Shown here piece by piece: positions 60,334 through 64,000 of a DNA stretch of 64,000 nt (the first letter of the stretch is position 1; each line of letters opens with the position of its first letter). The translations under genes and the position numbers were made by a program. Source of the stretch: Talinum fruticosum (Eukaryota > Streptophyta > Magnoliopsida > Caryophyllales > Talinaceae). The notes under the pieces were generated by a model that was given only the letters and a program-made list of their open reading frames with translations, made no database searches and was not told the DNA's origin. Location: NCBI GenBank assembly GCA_021018815.1, contig JAITYX010000033.1:5118501-5182500 (forward strand). Reading direction: 5' to 3'.

Positions 60334-61816
60334 TGAGGGTTTGCTCGTGGAGAGTCTAAGTCACCCTATGAGGGGGTGAATAGGGTGATGAAGAAAATTA
60401 AACAATTTTTGCAACAATTCAGTTCAACAACGCATTCCGAGTCTAGATTGGACTCGTAAAAGTAATAACATAGATTTACGTAAAAACCCTCCTGGGCCGT
60501 AAAACCATGGACAGTGCTAATCCAAGCACCAAGTCAAATCCACTATTTTGAATCCACAACATACGAGAGGACTAACTCAACCATAATTGCTCCCTTAAAC
60601 AATTCCTTACAATGTTTTCCCACACTCGAAGTTCCCTTATCCGATCTAGTACTTCCTGACCGAGGTAACCTTTACAATCAAGGACAACCGAACCGAGTTA
60701 ACCCTTACAGCTCGGTTAAGGGACTTTACTTAGAAAGTAAGAAAAGAATGTAAGTGAATACAAGACTTTCTTTACAACTCAAAAAATATTAAATATACGG
60801 ACTAGGAGTTGTAAATAGAAGATTGAGTAAGAACAATTAATTCAACAATAAATTCAATTCTAGCAATGTGTTCAGCAATCTTCTAGTCTTGTGAAGTGGC
60901 TTCTATATATTGCCAATTAGGTAGAATGACCGTTGATTCTTGGTTCCGGACAGAAGTCTTCATTAGCTGTTGTAACGGCTCTTTTGAGTCACTCGGAAAA
61001 GATCCATTGGGATGTGAACATTGTGCAACGGCTCTTAGCTCCAAAAGATGGTCCAATCACTTGGTGGTGACTGAAAGTTGTGGTGGAAACAACCGTTAAG
61101 CCTAGAGTCGGAGTTTTCCGGATTTGGAAACAAATAACTCGACACGGTGTCCGAGCTATATCCAAAAGTAGCTAAAACTTGTCTATTGGTGATTAACAGT
61201 TAGAAGTTAGTTGCTTTTGTATTTCCAAAAATAATTTAGCCTCGTTTGAATAACCTACAAAAACAAACCACATTGGTTCTCAAAGTATAAAATACTTTGG
61301 TCCAAGATTAGGCATAGATATTAGTTAAAATAGAAGAATTAAATGCTTAATTATCTTTGGCCTAAAAGAGTGGAGTTTTCCGAGTCTAATATTCAATATA
61401 CTTAAATTCCATCCGAGTCAATCCTAAGGATGATCAAGTAGAGAGAGTAAAAATATCAAAGTATAACAACTTGATCCGGTCAAATAATTCTCAAGGAAAC
61501 AAACTGACTTAGAATAAGGAATTAACACTTTAATTCTCTTTGCATTGAGATACGTAGTTAGTGCTCGGAATAAGAGTGTTAGAGAAATTACTTGAACATG
61601 CAATAGTTATGAGTGATATCCGAGTGAGTAAGAAACACCATTGTAGGAGATATGCAATAAGGCACTTTCGAGTCGAGTCGGAACAAAATGAAAACTTAGA
61701 CAAGAGTTTTCATAGTGCCCAAAATGACTTGAAATCAAAACTTAAGAGAGATAGGATTTATACCTGAGCCTTTATGTATTACTTAGAATGATTTAGAGTT
61801 AAAAACTGAGTCTTCA
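60334..61816 (-). repeat. 5' LTR of Copia-2
   Basis: The sense strand starts TGAAGACTCAG at 61816 and ends GCAAACCCTCA at 60334. It pairs with 48203-49660. The outer flank is TATTA. Confidence 0.9.
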
Positions 61817-64000
61817 TATTATTTTTATTACGGATCCCGATAAATCACGAGATTGGAAGCGGAATTTTAGATTCCAAAATAATTGGTCTAACTTTGATGA
61901 AGTTAAGAAGATTATCAAGGATCAATGGAATATTTCTCATAGAGGGACAAGCATGTTCAAATTAATTTGTAATTAAGAACATTAAAGTCACACTAAAGAG
62001 ATGGGCTAAGAGTTCTTGCAATAATTATCTTCAGCAGATTGAGAAAAATTCATAGCAATTACAAAAAGTTGAAGATAGATCGATTGTTGTCCCATGCAGC
62101 TTCGAGTACTTCATTGGCACTCAAGACTTATTAAGCAAAGAGAGAGACTCTTCTTGTTTAATTAAAAATATTGGGGAAAGGTTTATAGAAAAGAATGGCT
62201 AACTAAGGGAGTCCAAAGCTCTAAATTCTTTCATAAATATTGTACCTTTAGGAAGCAAAGAACGAATATCTCTCAAATCAAGGATGAATCGGGACTCTAG
62301 ATTAATGACAAAAACATTATCAAATAGAAATTTGTTACAAACTTTACTAATCACGCAAAGACATAATGCGGGTCCAATTAACCTTAATTTAAGGCCACTT
62401 ATTTCGAAACCGACAATTGCCATCTTATAGCTCTAATAACGTCCGAGGAAGTTAAAACTGCGGTTTTTAAATGAATCCTGCTAAAACTCCATGACTCGAT
62501 GGTTTTGGGACATGTTTTTTCCAACAACATTGGAATATTATTGGTAGCAAAGTTATTCAATGTGTTATGAATTTTTTTAAATATGAAAAATTACTTAGGA
62601 AGGTTAATCACACTTTTATTGGTGTAATTCCAAAAGTGGCAAAACCGTCAATCTGCGGCGCATTTTAGGTCAATCAGCTTATGCAATAGTTTGTATAAGA
62701 TTATCTCCAAAATTATTGTTAATAGACTATGACTCGTTCTTGAAGGAATTATTAGTCAATACCAAAGTGCCTTTGTTCCGGATAGAGATATACATGATAA
62801 TATCCTTTTGACATATGAAATCATTAATAAGTTTGGCAATATGAAAGGAAAACAGGCATATATTATACTCAAACTTGATATGAAAAAAGTTTATGATAGA
62901 CTTGAATAGGACTTTATTTTTTGCTTGTCTTAAGAAGATTGGTTTTCATGATACCTGGATTAGTTGGATAAGAGAATGCATTTCACTTGTCACATATTCT
63001 TTGATTATTAATGATGAATCATGTGGCTTCTTTAGACTATCTACAGGCCTTAGACAGGGAGACCATTTGTCTCTCGTATCTCTTTATAATTTGTATGGAC
63101 GTCCTTACTTACAGATTATATATGGAGGTGATGCAATCAAAATCTGGTATTGGAATTAAGATTTCATCTAAAGCGCAAAAATACCTTATTTACTTTTTGC
63201 TGATGATAGTTTACTCTTTTACAAGATCAGTAATAGCATGTGCTTTAAACTTAGCAATATTTTGAATGAGTTTTATAATCTCTCTCGGTCCACTTGTTAA
63301 TTTCCATAAATCAGCTTCTTGTTTTTTCGAAAAATACAACATCTCGCCGATAGAATTGTGGTTGCATCCATATTTAATATTCCACATAGAGATTCCTTGG
63401 GAAAATATCTTGGGTGCCTGGTTTTTAAAGGCGGGACAAATAGTATTACCTTTGCTGATATCCTAGCTAAAGCGAGATAATAAACCGTAGAATTAGAAAG
63501 CTAATTCGCTCTCTAAAGCGAGTAGGGTGGTTCCGATTCAATCCAATTTGGAATCGCTACATGAACATACTATGCAATATTTTAAATTGTAAAAAAGCAC
63601 ATCCTTGTCGTTGGATAAAATTAATAGGGATTTCTTTTAGAGCAAATCAAAGGATCTAAAAGGTATTCCCCTTATTTCTTGGGATAAAATCTATATGCCT
63701 AAGAGACTGGGGGCCCGGGTCTCACGAAAACCGAGGTTGTTAATCAAGCCTTTCTCTCGTAAACTTATATGGAAATTCTTGTACGAGTCGAATAATGTTT
63801 GGGTACGGATCATGCGTTCTAAATATCCTTTATTTGCTATTTTTTCTTATGGAAACATAAGCCTTCGGATTCTTGGGCCTGGAGATGTCTCGTGAAAGAA
63901 AGAGATCTTTTTAGAAGAGGATTAAAATAGAAAATTGAAAATGGGAAGATTACGAAATTTTGGCATGATATCCGGTGTGGGCAAGCAACATTACTCCAAG
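61817..64000 (+). pseudogene. Decayed LINE: endonuclease end and reverse transcriptase
   Basis: Plus-strand translation, with many stops and shifts, gives DWKRNFRFQNNW (the linker after endonuclease), SSKFFHKYCTFRKQRTN and FADDSLLF (the RT catalytic motif near 63195-63218). Later come MPKRLGA, LIWKFLYESNNVWVRIMRSKYP and KIGNGKITKFWHDI, the usual carboxyl-terminal region of plant L1-type ORF2. It runs off the window. Its 5' neighbour across Copia-2 is 46073-48202. Confidence 0.8.

Larger units (their letters stand above)
48203..61816 (-). mobile_element. Copia-2: second full-length element of the Copia-1 family, decayed
   Basis: The element is flanked by TATTA on both sides (48198-48202 and 61817-61821). 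LTRs are 48203-49660 and 60334-61816. The gene order is as in Copia-1, including the extra 3' frame. Length is 13.6 kb, of which about 3 kb is a hAT-like insertion at 53860-56831. Coding frames are broken throughout. Confidence 0.92.

Overview
This window is plant nuclear DNA, most likely from a eudicot. It is dominated by nested, mostly decayed transposable elements, with one apparently intact host gene. The plant assignment rests on five things: spliced introns with GT/AG borders, Ty3/gypsy elements with a tRNA-Arg primer site and a second RNase H, Ty1/copia elements with an initiator-Met primer site, Tourist- and hAT-like DNA elements, and a plant-type PhzF-like gene. I cannot name the species.

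Left part (1-35483) is a nest of LTR retrotransposons, nearly all reading on the minus strand. A fragment of a hAT-like element with TTCGGGT-type subterminal repeats occupies 1-645. Gypsy element A (5' LTR 3468-5461) is inserted in the integrase of gypsy element B (5' LTR 13049-17532, internal region 5462-13028). B's 5' LTR carries a separate 2.5-kb solo LTR at 13079-15571. B lies in or next to the 3' end of a different gypsy element, C, whose pieces are at 17533-18986, 20480-22740 and 33735-34190. C was also hit by a copia solo LTR (18987-20479, plus strand) and by a complete-length but decayed copia element, Copia-1 (22741-33734, TSD TCTCT). Beyond C's primer site are an LTR and a second copy of the gypsy pol tail (34191-35483).

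Middle part (35484-46072) is the host gene neighbourhood. A PhzF-family (phenazine biosynthesis-like, isomerase/epimerase fold) gene runs on the minus strand from ATG at 45699 to TGA at 37287. It has six exons, all joining in phase 0, for about 298 codons without a stop. Its fourth intron is swollen to 6.1 kb by a 4.8-kb solo LTR (38892-43683, perfect TTGTT duplication), which itself contains three foldback elements. A Tourist-like element with a TTA duplication ends 90 bp beyond the stop codon.

Right part (46073-64000) holds a T-rich segment of unclear identity (46073-48202), then a second copia element of the same family, Copia-2 (48203-61816, TSD TATTA), then a decayed LINE (61817-64000, plus strand). 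Copia-2 is interrupted by a 3-kb hAT-like element (53860-56831). The sequences either side of Copia-2 join into a LINE-like endonuclease/RT linker.

Apart from the PhzF-like gene I see no intact protein-coding gene, and no tRNA, rRNA or CRISPR array. Both copia copies keep the remains of an additional reading frame between RNase H and the 3' LTR. That frame and the 59-bp repeat array in the gypsy leader are the least ordinary parts of the transposon content.
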